Below are positions 35,333-43,836 of a DNA stretch of 64,000 nt, one piece after another. The position numbers and the translations under genes were made by a program. Under the pieces are notes generated by a model. It saw only the letters and a program-made list of their open reading frames with translations. It was not told where the DNA came from and searched no databases. The stretch is from CAVTJL01 sp963735065 (GTDB lineage: Bacteria; Pseudomonadota; Alphaproteobacteria; Geminicoccales; Geminicoccaceae), in NCBI GenBank assembly GCA_963735065.1, contig CAVTJL010000001.1:1054001-1118000 (forward strand). Reading direction: 5' to 3'. The stretch's first letter is position 1, and the number at the start of each line of letters is the position of its first letter.

Positions 35333-36460
35333 CTATCTGACGGTTGGACCGCGCCGCATCGCGATGTGGAGGATGCCGTCCTCGGTGAAGGGCTCGCCCT
35401 CTACCACGTAGCCAAGGCGCTCGTAGAAGCTTCGGGCCTGGACCTGCGCATGAAGAAGCGTGGTTGAGCTGCCTTCCCCATCCAGGCGGCTCAGGACCCA
35501 GGCCATCAGCTGGCGCCCGATGCCGCGACCCCGATAGAGGCGCCGCACGGCCACGCGGCCTATTCGGACGGCCCGACCGTCGTCCGTGCCGTGCCAGCGG
35601 AGTGTCGCGACCGGCTGGCCGTCGAGCCGGACCAGCGCGTGCCTGGCTTGCCTGTCCCAATTGTCGAGCTCGGCCTCGGGCGGCACCCCCTGCTCCGCGA
35701 CGAAGACCTCGAGGCGGATAGCGAAAGCGGCAGCGCGATCGGCACCACCCATGGCCTCCTCGATGACGCAGCAGCCGGGCGCGGCCTTCCGCAGGTGGCT
35801 GAGGCGCATCGGCTGGGCGAACCGGCGCCCCTCGGTGACCGGCTCGCCCAGGCGCTCGAAAGCCTCGGCGAGGAAGGCGCGGTTCGCGCGCAGCGCTGCC
35901 TCGCGCGTAGGGTCGGCTGCCAGGAACGAGCGCGCGAGATCCTCAGGTGAGCGCTGGGTCACGTAGGTAAGGTAGCGCTCCTCGGCCACATGCAGCCACG
36001 CCGGCCCAGGATCGGCGAGGGTCCTTGTGGCTGCCGCCCTTACCTCGGTCTCGTCCTCAATGGGGCGCAGGAGCTCGAAATAGTCGTTCTCTGCCAAGGG
36101 CTCGACGACGACCAGATCGCCATCCGGCACAAGCACGCGGGCAGCCTCGACCAGGGCTGCAGGATGGACGGCCGGGGCGAGGTGATGGAGGCTGTTGAAG
36201 TAGAGAACGATGTTCATGGTCTCGGCGCTGAGCGGCAGCGCCTCGCCCCCGGCGCGAACGAGGCTCGCCGTGCCGAGCGATCTGGCGGCGCGCTCGATCT
36301 GCCCTTGCTCGATCTCCACGCCTATGGCCATCGCACCCTGGCGTCGCGCCCAGCCCAGGAGAGCGCCGGCACCGCTCCCGACCTCGACCACACGCCGGCC
36401 CGCGAGCGGGACCGTGGCAGCCAGGACCTCGGTGTGGCGACGAAGGCGCAGATCGGTCAT
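35333..36460 (-). CDS. Fusion of SAM methyltransferase and GNAT acetyltransferase
   Basis: 375 residues with two domains. Residues 1-220 are a class I methyltransferase (VVEVGSGAGALLGWARRQGA, then NIVLYFNSLHHLAPAVHPA and VPDGDLVVVEP). Residues about 225-375 are a GNAT N-acetyltransferase (IRLEVFVAEQGVPPEAELD, the acetyl-CoA loop RRLYRGRGIGRQLM and ARSFYERLGYVVEGEPF). The GNAT half is of the ElaA/PA4866-like type that acts on small molecules. The fusion suggests two modifications of one substrate, or a methyltransferase coupled to a small-molecule acetyltransferase. The substrate is unknown. The reading frame is intact throughout. Confidence 0.85.
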   Translation of the reverse strand: MTDLRLRRHTEVLAATVPLAGRRVVEVGSGAGALLGWARRQGAMAIGVEIEQGQIERAARSLGTASLVRAGGEALPLSAETMNIVLYFNSLHHLAPAVHPAALVEAARVLVPDGDLVVVEPLAENDYFELLRPIEDETEVRAAATRTLADPGPAWLHVAEERYLTYVTQRSPEDLARSFLAADPTREAALRANRAFLAEAFERLGEPVTEGRRFAQPMRLSHLRKAAPGCCVIEEAMGGADRAAAFAIRLEVFVAEQGVPPEAELDNWDRQARHALVRLDGQPVATLRWHGTDDGRAVRIGRVAVRRLYRGRGIGRQLMAWVLSRLDGEGSSTTLLHAQVQARSFYERLGYVVEGEPFTEDGILHIAMRRGPTVR

Positions 36461-36570
36461 TCACTATCGGCCTGGAAGGGATGGCCGAGGCGTCTTACCT
36501 ACCAAGCATACGAGGGCACAAGCGGTCCTTCCCTTCTTGACCATGCCCGTTCGAGGGCATCGAGGCATTC

Positions 36571-36795
36571 ATGCGTATGAACGTCGCCGTCACGGGTGTC
36601 TTGGGGGCCTTGTTGGTCGCCACGGTGCTCGTCTCGATATGGGTGTGGCAGCAGATCGGCAATACCGTGATCACCCTTCATGGGATGATCGCGCTCGGTC
36701 TCGGTGTCTCGCTCACCATCCTCCTGGCGGCAGGCCTGATGGCGCTCGTCTTCGTCAGTCACTGGCGAGGTTACGACGATGAAGCCGGTCGCTGA
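36571..36795 (+). CDS. Hypothetical small membrane protein (two transmembrane segments)
   Basis: 74 residues with two hydrophobic helices (about 6-28 and 36-62) and a short charged tail RGYDDEAGR. It has no family I can name. GAGG five bases before the ATG supports the start at 36571; an in-frame ATG at 36577 is also possible. It is divergent from the methyltransferase-GNAT gene and convergent with the glycosyltransferase genes. Confidence 0.6.
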   Translation: MRMNVAVTGVLGALLVATVLVSIWVWQQIGNTVITLHGMIALGLGVSLTILLAAGLMALVFVSHWRGYDDEAGR

Positions 36796-36804
36796 CCGGC
36801 ATCC

Positions 36805-37302
36805 TCAGCCGTCTCGACCGACGGAGGTCGCTCGCAGGTAGGACGCGAGGCGGTCTGGCAGATCGGTCTTGAGTTCGTAGTCGACCGGCGGCCGGCCCCT
36901 GGCGGCGACATGAGCGAGCAAGCCTTCCAGGTCATCGAGCTGCTCGCATAGATGGATAGGATACCGTTCGGCCAGGCGTCGAAGGAACGGCAGCTGGTCG
37001 CCCGCCGGATGGAAGCGGCTCGTGGGCCCACGGCGCGGTACGGCCACGATGGGTCGTCCGGCGCGCATGGCCTCTCCAAGAAGGCCCATGCCACCATGGC
37101 AGACGACGATGCTCGCCCGGCCGATCTCGCGCGCGAGCGCCTCGGGGGCGAGGAAGCGCTGCCAGGCGAGCCACCGTGGGATGGCAAGCGAGTGGCCGAT
37201 CTGCGCCAGGCCGGCCAACCCGAGGGTGGCGCAGGCACGATCCGCGGCCTCGATAAGCTCGTCGAAGCCGTGCATGAAGGTGCCGACGGCAACGAAGATC
37301 AC
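36805..37302 (-). CDS. Alg13/PssE-like glycosyltransferase subunit
   Basis: 165-residue protein matching the C-terminal half of the GT-B family 28 transferases: IFVAVGTFMHGFDELIEAAD at the N terminus, ASIVVCHGGMGLLGEAMRAG (the nucleotide-sugar-binding HGG loop) and PIVAVPRRGPTSRFHPAGDQ. In rhizobial PssE and yeast Alg13 this is the catalytic donor-binding subunit that joins a membrane subunit. The GTG start overlaps the stop of the PssD/Alg14-like gene (GTGA), so the two subunits are translationally coupled. It is expected to add the second sugar of a polysaccharide repeat at the inner membrane. Confidence 0.85.
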   Translation of the reverse strand: MIFVAVGTFMHGFDELIEAADRACATLGLAGLAQIGHSLAIPRWLAWQRFLAPEALAREIGRASIVVCHGGMGLLGEAMRAGRPIVAVPRRGPTSRFHPAGDQLPFLRRLAERYPIHLCEQLDDLEGLLAHVAARGRPPVDYELKTDLPDRLASYLRATSVGRDG

Positions 37303-37766
37303 AGGAGCAGGCCGTCGCTCAGCACAGCCAGGGGGAACGCGCGCAGCTTCTCCGGCCACTGGACGAGGAAGAGGTCTGCAATCGGGTAGACCAGCCGCCC
37401 GGTCAGGCTGGGCTCTAGGCTGCCGCCGGTCTCGATGAAGACAACTCGCGCCCCCATGAGCTTGCCCAGCACGAGAATGGGAACGGCGACGTCCGCTCCG
37501 GTCGAGACAATAAGGCGAGGCCTCTGTCGGACAAGGATGAGCAATGCCTGGGCTGCATTGACGAGGGTGCGCCATACGGTCCGTCGCGGATGGAGGACGT
37601 GGTGGATGCGGCCCGATCGCTCGGGCGCCCGTCCTCCCGCGTAGGTGACGTGAAAGCAGTCCTCGAAGACGATCCCCTCGGTCGCCCGCTCCAGCTCCGC
37701 AAGGTGACCGCCAGCCGAGTAGGCAAGGCAGGTGCGCCGACGCTCGATCCACCTAGGCGCGCTCAC
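37299..37766 (-). CDS. Alg14/PssD-like glycosyltransferase membrane subunit
   Basis: 155-residue protein equivalent to the N-terminal half of GT-B glycosyltransferases. TCLAYSAGGHLAELERATEG (the SxGGH acceptor/lipid motif) is followed by RPRLIVSTGADVAVPILVLG and ARVVFIETGG. PssD/Alg14 anchors the Alg13-like partner to the membrane. The GTG start at 37766 overlaps the stop of the preceding nucleotidyltransferase gene, making a three-gene coupled unit. The donor sugar is unknown; rhizobial homologues use UDP-glucuronic acid, which should not be assumed here. Confidence 0.86.
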   Translation of the reverse strand: MSAPRWIERRRTCLAYSAGGHLAELERATEGIVFEDCFHVTYAGGRAPERSGRIHHVLHPRRTVWRTLVNAAQALLILVRQRPRLIVSTGADVAVPILVLGKLMGARVVFIETGGSLEPSLTGRLVYPIADLFLVQWPEKLRAFPLAVLSDGLLL

Positions 37767-38440
37767 GGCCTGACCACCAGCGTGCGGTGGGCCAGGCCGT
37801 CGCGGATGCGGTTACGCCTGTCAACCAGGACGAGCAGTGGCTCGCTCTGGCGAAATCTCTTGAGCGAGCCCAGCGAGCTGTAGGCATAGAGGTCGAGCGG
37901 AATGCGGGCAAAAAGGGCCCAGGCGCGCAGCCGTAGCAGCAGCAGGTTCGTCCGGACCCAGGCGGCAGCCCCACGCGGGAAGATCAGGCGGAGATCGATG
38001 TCGGAACGCCGGGTAGGCGCCCCCGCTCCTTGTGAGCCGATGCACATGGCCTCCTCGAGCCACGGACAGCGGCGGAGCGTGACCGTGGCGCGGTCGAGGA
38101 ACCGATCGAGCGCCCGAGGATCGCGGTCGTAGAAGCGGCAGTACCGGACGCAAACCCAGAGCTGGCCGTTTGCGAGAAAGCCGAAGCTGTGCGCAGCCGG
38201 CAAGCCAATCATGGCGGCCGTCGCGCCTCCTGCCCCGGCCGCCGCAAGTCCCGCGAAAACGAGAAGCCAGACGGCCAGCTCGAGAAGGAGCCTGAAGGAC
38301 AGCTCCTTTCCATCCATGCCCCGCATGCCCTGGCACAGCCAGTTGATGGCCAGGATGCAGACGCAGCTCTGCATGACCGTGGCGAGCCATGGCGCGGATG
38401 GGACGATCGGAAAGGCTTTGGGCTTGGGTGCGATCATCAT
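37763..38440 (-). CDS. Membrane protein with a nucleotidyltransferase-like domain
   Basis: 225 residues. The first 100 contain hydrophobic segments (about 18-38, 52-72 and 73-95), and the second half carries a minimal nucleotidyltransferase signature: GSQGAGAP with GS at 135-136, then RRSDIDLRLIFP with the two metal aspartates near 148 and 150. Such GSx..SDxDL proteins transfer nucleotides to small molecules, lipids or proteins. Here it is joined by GTGA overlap to the Alg14-like gene and starts the operon, suggesting a role in polysaccharide-linked lipid or sugar modification (inference). The start could be ATG 38437 or TTG 38449. I know no characterised homologue. Confidence 0.7.
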   Translation of the reverse strand: MMIAPKPKAFPIVPSAPWLATVMQSCVCILAINWLCQGMRGMDGKELSFRLLLELAVWLLVFAGLAAAGAGGATAAMIGLPAAHSFGFLANGQLWVCVRYCRFYDRDPRALDRFLDRATVTLRRCPWLEEAMCIGSQGAGAPTRRSDIDLRLIFPRGAAAWVRTNLLLLRLRAWALFARIPLDLYAYSSLGSLKRFRQSEPLLVLVDRRNRIRDGLAHRTLVVRP

Positions 38441-38460
38441 ATGGCTCAATGCGAGGATCG

Positions 38461-38475
38461 CTAATCAATCATTAG
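38461..38475. promoter_or_regulatory. Perfect palindrome in the divergent polysaccharide promoter region
   Basis: CTAAT-caatc-ATTAG is a 15-base inverted repeat placed just upstream of the predicted -35 of the O-antigen ligase gene and 21 bases from the divergent nucleotidyltransferase gene. Its spacing of one helical face per arm fits a dimeric transcription factor operator. The region is AT-rich compared with its surroundings. Confidence 0.4.
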
Positions 38476-38504
38476 TTGAAAGAGGCGTCAATGGCATCGA
38501 TAGT
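38476..38504 (+). promoter_or_regulatory. Sigma70-type promoter for the O-antigen ligase-like gene
   Basis: TTGAAA at 38476-38481 and GATAGT at 38499-38504 are separated by 17 bases and lie 27 bases before the TTG start codon. The -10 matches only four of six consensus positions, so the call is moderate. Confidence 0.4.
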
Positions 38505-38530
38505 CGGTTGAGCTTCAAGGGGAGACCGGC

Positions 38531-39799
38531 TTGGCGCGCCTACTGCTGATCACGGTGATGCTGTTCATGTTTCTCTCGGCCGATGTGACGCAGGCGCTGG
38601 GCGTGGCCGAGCTTAGGATCACGGGCTATCTCGCCGCCTTGGGCACATTCGGGCTCTTCGCTCTGCTGGCGCATCCGCCCTCGTCCGGCCGACCGAGAAC
38701 GGTCCCGATCCTCCTCCTCATCCTCCTCGCGGCGATCGCAATCCTCGATACGGGCCCTCGCACGCAGCTGCTCGACTACAAGATCCTTTTGCCCATCATC
38801 GTGCTCCTGATCGCCCCCAGCCTCGCCCGCGCGCTGGCTTCGACCGACCTCGCCGAGCTGGTCTGGCGCCTTCTCGCCTTCTACCTGCTGATCACGGTTG
38901 CGACCTCGGCGGCGGGCCTTGTCGAGCCCGATATCAAAGGGCACGACGAGCTCGTTCGCTACGACTTCTCCGGCTCGGTGGTTGCCTACAGCAGCCTCGC
39001 CGTCATCACGCTGCTCGTGACGGCTGCGCGCCTCCCTGGCCTGAGAAGCAGGCCCGTCTGGCTCGCCCACATGCTCGTTGCGGCGGTGGCCTGCGTGACG
39101 ATCTTTCTCACCGCGACGCGCACCATCTTCGTGACGCTCGCCCTCTTCGTCCTTCTCCAAGCCCTGGCTGCCTGTGAGCCTGGGCGCTGCCTGAGGCGGA
39201 CCATCGCTCTGGCCGGGGGGCTGGCCCTCGCCTTCCTGCTGCACACCTGGCTCGTCAGCGACGCGTTTCTTCACCGGCTGCTGGGCCAGGGCGTGGGCGA
39301 CTACTCCTCGGGTCGCTGGACCAGCCAGCTGCACTGGCTGCGGTCCGCCTTGGAGCATCCCCTGGGTCTGGGCCTCGGCGCGGTTCGCGACACGCTCGCC
39401 AGGACGCGTCCGCCACTCGGCGGCGGCGGGCTGCTCGAATGGCCGCACAATGAGCTCATTCGCTTCTACGTCGAGGCTGGCCCCTTGGGCCTCGCCTTCG
39501 TTCTCCTGCTGCTGGGCTTCCTTTTGAGCCGCGGCGTCCGTGCCGCCCGCTTGGACGGAGACGGAACGCGTCGGGCGCTGATCCTGGCGATCCTGGCGGA
39601 CATGGTCGCCCAATGCCTCCTTCAGAACTATCTGAACGCCATCTACCAATCGACCAGCCTGATCCTCGTCCTCGCCACCTTGATCCAGACGATCGAGGAG
39701 GAACGGGCCGCAGGCGCAGGGCCGCTGACGACGCTTTCCCGCCGCGATAGAATCCCCCAGGGCCCGATTGGAGCCCAGGCCACGTCGGCCCAAGGATGA
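38531..39799 (+). CDS. O-antigen ligase / Wzy-like polysaccharide polymerase
   Basis: 422-residue protein with about ten hydrophobic helices spread over its length and a large periplasmic loop region (about 260-330) containing HRLLGQGVGDYSSGRW and LEHPLGLGLGAVRD, then EWPHNELIRFYVEAGPLGL. That PHNxxI/LxFYVEAGxxG segment is typical of Wzy_C/O-antigen ligase proteins. It polymerises or ligates lipid-linked glycan units at the periplasmic face. The TTG start is preferred because GGGGAG lies seven bases upstream. It is divergent from the nucleotidyltransferase-Alg14-Alg13 operon, consistent with one polysaccharide pathway. Confidence 0.87.
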   Translation: MARLLLITVMLFMFLSADVTQALGVAELRITGYLAALGTFGLFALLAHPPSSGRPRTVPILLLILLAAIAILDTGPRTQLLDYKILLPIIVLLIAPSLARALASTDLAELVWRLLAFYLLITVATSAAGLVEPDIKGHDELVRYDFSGSVVAYSSLAVITLLVTAARLPGLRSRPVWLAHMLVAAVACVTIFLTATRTIFVTLALFVLLQALAACEPGRCLRRTIALAGGLALAFLLHTWLVSDAFLHRLLGQGVGDYSSGRWTSQLHWLRSALEHPLGLGLGAVRDTLARTRPPLGGGGLLEWPHNELIRFYVEAGPLGLAFVLLLLGFLLSRGVRAARLDGDGTRRALILAILADMVAQCLLQNYLNAIYQSTSLILVLATLIQTIEEERAAGAGPLTTLSRRDRIPQGPIGAQATSAQG

Positions 39800-39816
39800 G
39801 GTGAGGGAGGCGAGCT

Positions 39817-41457
39817 ATGACGGTGGGCAACCCACAGGGGATCTTCGACGCCGGACTGGCGCGCGGGGCCGCCAACCATGTCGCCCTCACGCCTCTCGAC
39901 TTTCTTGCCTGGTGCGAGGCGGTGTTTCCCGAGCGCACCGGGGTGATCTATGGCGAGGAACGCCGCAGCTGGGGCGAGGTCGCATCGCGCTGCCGCCGGC
40001 TGGCGAGCGCGCTTGCGCGGCTCGGCGTCGGCCGCGGCGACACCGTGGCGGTGATGTGCCCCAACACGCCGCCGATGCTCGAGGCGCACTACGGCATCCC
40101 GATGCTGGGGGCCGTGCTCAACGCTCTGAACATCCGCCTCGACGCCGCCTCGATCGGCTTCATCCTGCAGCATGGCGAGGCCAAGGTGCTGCTGACGGAC
40201 AGCGAGCTCGCGCCCGTGATGCGCGAGGCGCTGGCCCATGCCGGACGCGACATCGTCGTGATCGACATCGTCGATCCGGCTGCACCGGGCGAGCGTCTCG
40301 GGGTGATGGACTATGAGGCGCTGCTTGACACCGGCGACCCCTCATTCGCGTGGGCGCCGCCCGAGGACGAATGGGATGCGATCTCGCTCTGCTACACCTC
40401 AGGGACCACAGGCAACCCCAAGGGCGTCGTCTACCATCATCGTGGCGCCTTCCTGAACGCCATGAGCAGCGCGCTTGTTCTCGGCCTCAGCCCGCGCTCG
40501 GTCTATCTCTGGACGCTGCCGATGTTCCACTGCAACGGCTGGACCTTCACCTGGGCCGTGACCGCCGTCGGTGGCACGCATGTCTGCCTCAGGAAGATGG
40601 AGCCGGCCCGGGTTTTCGAGCTGATCGAGCGCGAAGGCGTGACGCATATGTGCGGGGCGCCTGTCGTGCTCACCACGCTGATCCACGCGCCTGAGGAGAC
40701 GCGCCGCCGCTTCCCGCAAACGGTCGAGATCGCGACCGGCGGAGCAGCACCACCCAGCGCCGTGATCGCGGGCATGGAGGCGTTGGGATTCCATGTGGTG
40801 CATCTCTACGGCCTGACCGAGGTCTACGGGCCGGCCACCTGGTGCGTGGAGCACGAGGCGTGGCGAGAGCAGCCGATGGACCGGCGCGCATCGCTGATGG
40901 CGCGGCAAGGACAGCGCTACCCGACGATGAGCCAGATGATGGTGGCGGACGCGGAGACCATGCAGCCGGTGCCGGCCGACGCCATGACGATGGGCGAGAT
41001 CATGCTTCGCGGCAACACGGTGATGAAGGGCTATCTCAAGAACCCGACGGCCACCGAGGACGCGTTCCGCGGCGGCTGGTATCACACGGGCGATCTCGCC
41101 GTTCTCCATCCCGACGGCTACGCCGAGGTCAAGGATCGCTCCAAGGACATCATCATCTCGGGCGGCGAGAACATCTCCTCGCTCGAGGTCGAGGAGGTGC
41201 TCTATCTCCATCCCTCGATCATGGAGGCCGCCGTGGTGGCCCGGCCCGACGCCAAGTGGGGCGAGACGCCGTGTGCCTTCGTGACGCCCAAGCCCTCCGC
41301 GAGCAACCTTACGGCTGAGGCAGTCATCGCCTGGTGCCGCGAGCATCTGGCGCGTTACAAGGTGCCGAAGCACGTGGTTTTCGGACCCCTGCCCAAGACC
41401 TCCACCGGCAAGATCCAAAAGTACGAGCTGAGGCAACGGGCAGCGAGGATGGGCTGA
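39817..41457 (+). CDS. Acyl-CoA synthetase (AMP-forming)
   Basis: 546-residue ANL-superfamily enzyme. P-loop ICYTSGTTGNPKGVVYHHRG would match a standard activation motif (here in frame as YTSGTTGNPKG), followed by HLYGLTEVYGP and YHTGDLAVLHPDGYAEVKDR, and the C-terminal catalytic lysine in PKTSTGKIQKYELR. It activates a fatty or carboxylic acid to its CoA ester via an adenylate. The length and the AFLNAMS segment resemble medium-chain/fatty acyl-CoA ligases. It stands alone between the polymerase and exporter genes. Confidence 0.92.
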   Translation: MTVGNPQGIFDAGLARGAANHVALTPLDFLAWCEAVFPERTGVIYGEERRSWGEVASRCRRLASALARLGVGRGDTVAVMCPNTPPMLEAHYGIPMLGAVLNALNIRLDAASIGFILQHGEAKVLLTDSELAPVMREALAHAGRDIVVIDIVDPAAPGERLGVMDYEALLDTGDPSFAWAPPEDEWDAISLCYTSGTTGNPKGVVYHHRGAFLNAMSSALVLGLSPRSVYLWTLPMFHCNGWTFTWAVTAVGGTHVCLRKMEPARVFELIEREGVTHMCGAPVVLTTLIHAPEETRRRFPQTVEIATGGAAPPSAVIAGMEALGFHVVHLYGLTEVYGPATWCVEHEAWREQPMDRRASLMARQGQRYPTMSQMMVADAETMQPVPADAMTMGEIMLRGNTVMKGYLKNPTATEDAFRGGWYHTGDLAVLHPDGYAEVKDRSKDIIISGGENISSLEVEEVLYLHPSIMEAAVVARPDAKWGETPCAFVTPKPSASNLTAEAVIAWCREHLARYKVPKHVVFGPLPKTSTGKIQKYELRQRAARMG

Positions 41458-41544
41458 GGTCGCTGCAGAAGACGCGCCCATCGCCGCATCAGGCTCGGTG
41501 ATCTTCCGGCCCGTGCTAAGGGGCCAGGAGAGAGATCCGACACC

Positions 41545-42570
41545 ATGGCACATCGCCTCCGCTTCCTCCTTGTGCTCCTAGCCGCGCTCGCGGCGGTTCT
41601 GGCGCTTTGGTACTGGTGGCAGCGGCCGCTTTCGGTTGAGACGGCGACAGTTACGCGCGGTACGGCGGTCGAGGCCGTCTATGCCACGGGGGTGGTGGAG
41701 CCCGTGCGCTGGGCCAGCGTGGCGGCGGCGCTCAAGGGCCGTCTTGTGGAGCTGGACGCCAAGGAGGGCCAGCAGGTCCAAAAGGGCCAGCTTATCGCCC
41801 GCCTGGACAGCACGGTCATAGCGGCGCAGGTGGCCGAGGCAGAGGCGAGGGCGCGCTTTGCCGAGGCTGACTGGGAGCGGCTTAGGCGACTAGCCGGACG
41901 CGGCGCGGCGTCGCTGAGCGATCTCGATGCCGCGGAGAGCGAGGCGCATGCCACCGCCGCCGTTGCCGAGGCGGCCCGCCGTCGCCTCGACGACTACGTC
42001 ATCCGCGCGCCCATGGATGGCGTGGTGCTGCGTCGCGATGGCGAGCCCGGGGAGGTGGTCGACACGACCCAGACGGTTTACTGGATCGGCGATCTTCACC
42101 CGCTCAGGGCCACGACCGAGGTCGACGAGGAGGACATACCGAAGGTGCGGGTCAGTCAGCGGGCACTCCTCAAGGCCGACGCCTTCCCCGGTCGCCCGCT
42201 CGCCGGCACGGTCGATGCGATCACGCCCAAGGGCGATCCGGTCATGAAGACCTTCCGGGTCCGGATCGGCCTGCCGGACGACACGCCGCTGATGATCGGC
42301 ATGACGGTCGAGGCGAACATCATCGTCGAGGAGCGCCCAGATGCGCTGCTGGTGCCGGCGCGGGCCGTCGAGGACGGGGTGGTCTTCACCGTGCGGGACG
42401 GCACAGCCTCCCGCCACGCCGTGACGACCGGTATCGTCGGTCCCCGCTTCGTCGAGATTCGCAAGGGCCTCGAAGAGGGCCAGACCGTCATACTCGAGCC
42501 GCCAGCGGGGCTGACCAACGGCCGGGCGGTGCGGCCGCGGCCCGCAGCGCCTGCCGATCAGGCCTCGTAA
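41545..42570 (+). CDS. Periplasmic adaptor (membrane fusion) subunit of an ABC exporter
   Basis: 341-residue HlyD/MacA-type protein. It has an N-terminal membrane anchor (LVLLAALAAVLALWYWW), a lipoyl/barrel-sandwich first half (VYATGVVEPVRWASVAAALK and GRLVELDAKEGQQVQKGQLI), an alpha-helical hairpin of about 50 residues, the second lipoyl half (IRAPMDGVVLRRDGEPGEVV) and a beta-barrel. The short hairpin fits MacA/DevB-like adaptors. It is followed 8 bases later by the permease and then by the ATPase, giving a complete adaptor-permease-ATPase set. No outer-membrane TolC gene is nearby. Confidence 0.9.
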   Translation: MAHRLRFLLVLLAALAAVLALWYWWQRPLSVETATVTRGTAVEAVYATGVVEPVRWASVAAALKGRLVELDAKEGQQVQKGQLIARLDSTVIAAQVAEAEARARFAEADWERLRRLAGRGAASLSDLDAAESEAHATAAVAEAARRRLDDYVIRAPMDGVVLRRDGEPGEVVDTTQTVYWIGDLHPLRATTEVDEEDIPKVRVSQRALLKADAFPGRPLAGTVDAITPKGDPVMKTFRVRIGLPDDTPLMIGMTVEANIIVEERPDALLVPARAVEDGVVFTVRDGTASRHAVTTGIVGPRFVEIRKGLEEGQTVILEPPAGLTNGRAVRPRPAAPADQAS

Positions 42571-42578
42571 GGCCGATC

Positions 42579-43836
42579 ATGGCGCTACCGCTCATTCTCG
42601 ACCTGGCCCTCGGCCATCTAAGGCACCGCAGGCGGCAGACCGTGGTCTCGGTCCTCGGCGTGGCGTTGGGCGTCGGCTTTTTCGTTGCCGTCAACGCCCT
42701 GATGCGGGGCTTCCAGGCGTACTTCGTCGCCCAGATCATCGACGTGGCACCGCACGTCGTCGTCAAGGACGAGTTCCGCCGCCCCGATATACAGCCGGTC
42801 GACCTCGCCTTCCCCGAAGCCGCCATTCGAACTCGAGGGGCTGAAGCCCAAGGACGAGCCGCGTGGCATCCGGAACGCGGAGGCCAAGCTCGCGGCAATC
42901 GGGGCCATGTCGGGCGTCGAGGTGGCGCCAACGCTGATCGGCCAGGCAATCCTCCGCTACGGCACCCGCGACGTCACTGCCACGCTGCTGGGCATCGAGC
43001 CGGAGCGCGAGCGGCTGGTCACCAATATCGAGAAGGATCTGATCGCGGGCCACCTCGAGGATTTGCGCTCGACGGCCAACGCGCTCATCCTTGGCGTCGA
43101 TGTCGCCGGCAAGCTCGGCGCTGGTGTAGGCGACACCATAACCGTTGTGTCACCCGCCAATGTCACGCTCACAATGAAGATCGCGGGGCTCATCCAGACG
43201 GGCCTCGCCTCGATCGACGCCGGCCAGGCCTTCGCGCTCCTCAAGACCGCCCAGGTCCTTCAGGACCGGCCGAATGTCGTCAATCAGATCCGCATTCGCC
43301 TAGCCGATGTGAGGCGGGCCGAGCCAGTCGCGCGATGGATCGAGGACCGCTTCCGCTACCGCACGGAGAGCTGGGAGGAAACGAACCGCAACGTCCTCTC
43401 GCTGTTCGTCATCCAAAACGCCATCATCTACTCGGTCGTGGGCGCGATCCTGCTGGTCGCGGCCTTTGGAATCTACAATATCGTCTCGACAGTCGTCTAC
43501 GAGAAGACCCGTGACATCGCCATTCTCAAGTCCCTTGGCCTTACCGAGCGCGACATCCAGGCGATCTTCGTGGTCGAGGGGGTCGCGGTGGGGCTCCTCG
43601 GCGCGCTGCTCGGCGCGCTCGTCGGCCTCGGCATGATCGAGTTGTTGGCGCAGGTGCGATTCCAGGGGTCGGGGACGGTGCTGCGCGGCCGTGAGGGCTT
43701 CATCCTGGCGCGCGAGCTGTGGCCCTATCTCGCCGGCGGCGCTTTCGCGCTCCTCGCGTCCGGATTGGCCGCCTTCATCCCCGCGCGGCGGGCGGCGCGG
43801 CTGAATCCGGTCGATATCATTCGCGGGGCGGCGTGA
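42579..43836 (+). CDS. FtsX/MacB-like ABC permease, one-base frameshift near 42826
   Basis: Exporter permease of 418 residues if one base is removed at 42821-42828. The first part (RQTVVSVLGVALGVGFFVAV then FQAYFVAQIIDVAPHVVV) switches frame after PEAA to FELEGLKPKDEPRG and continues with the periplasmic MacB core and three C-terminal helices (IIYSVVGAILLVAAFGIYN, IFVVEGVAVGLLGALLGAL). It ends in the PARRAARLNPVDIIRG pattern usual for the family. As written the permease is split. It overlaps the ATPase gene by four bases (GTGA). Confidence 0.85.
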
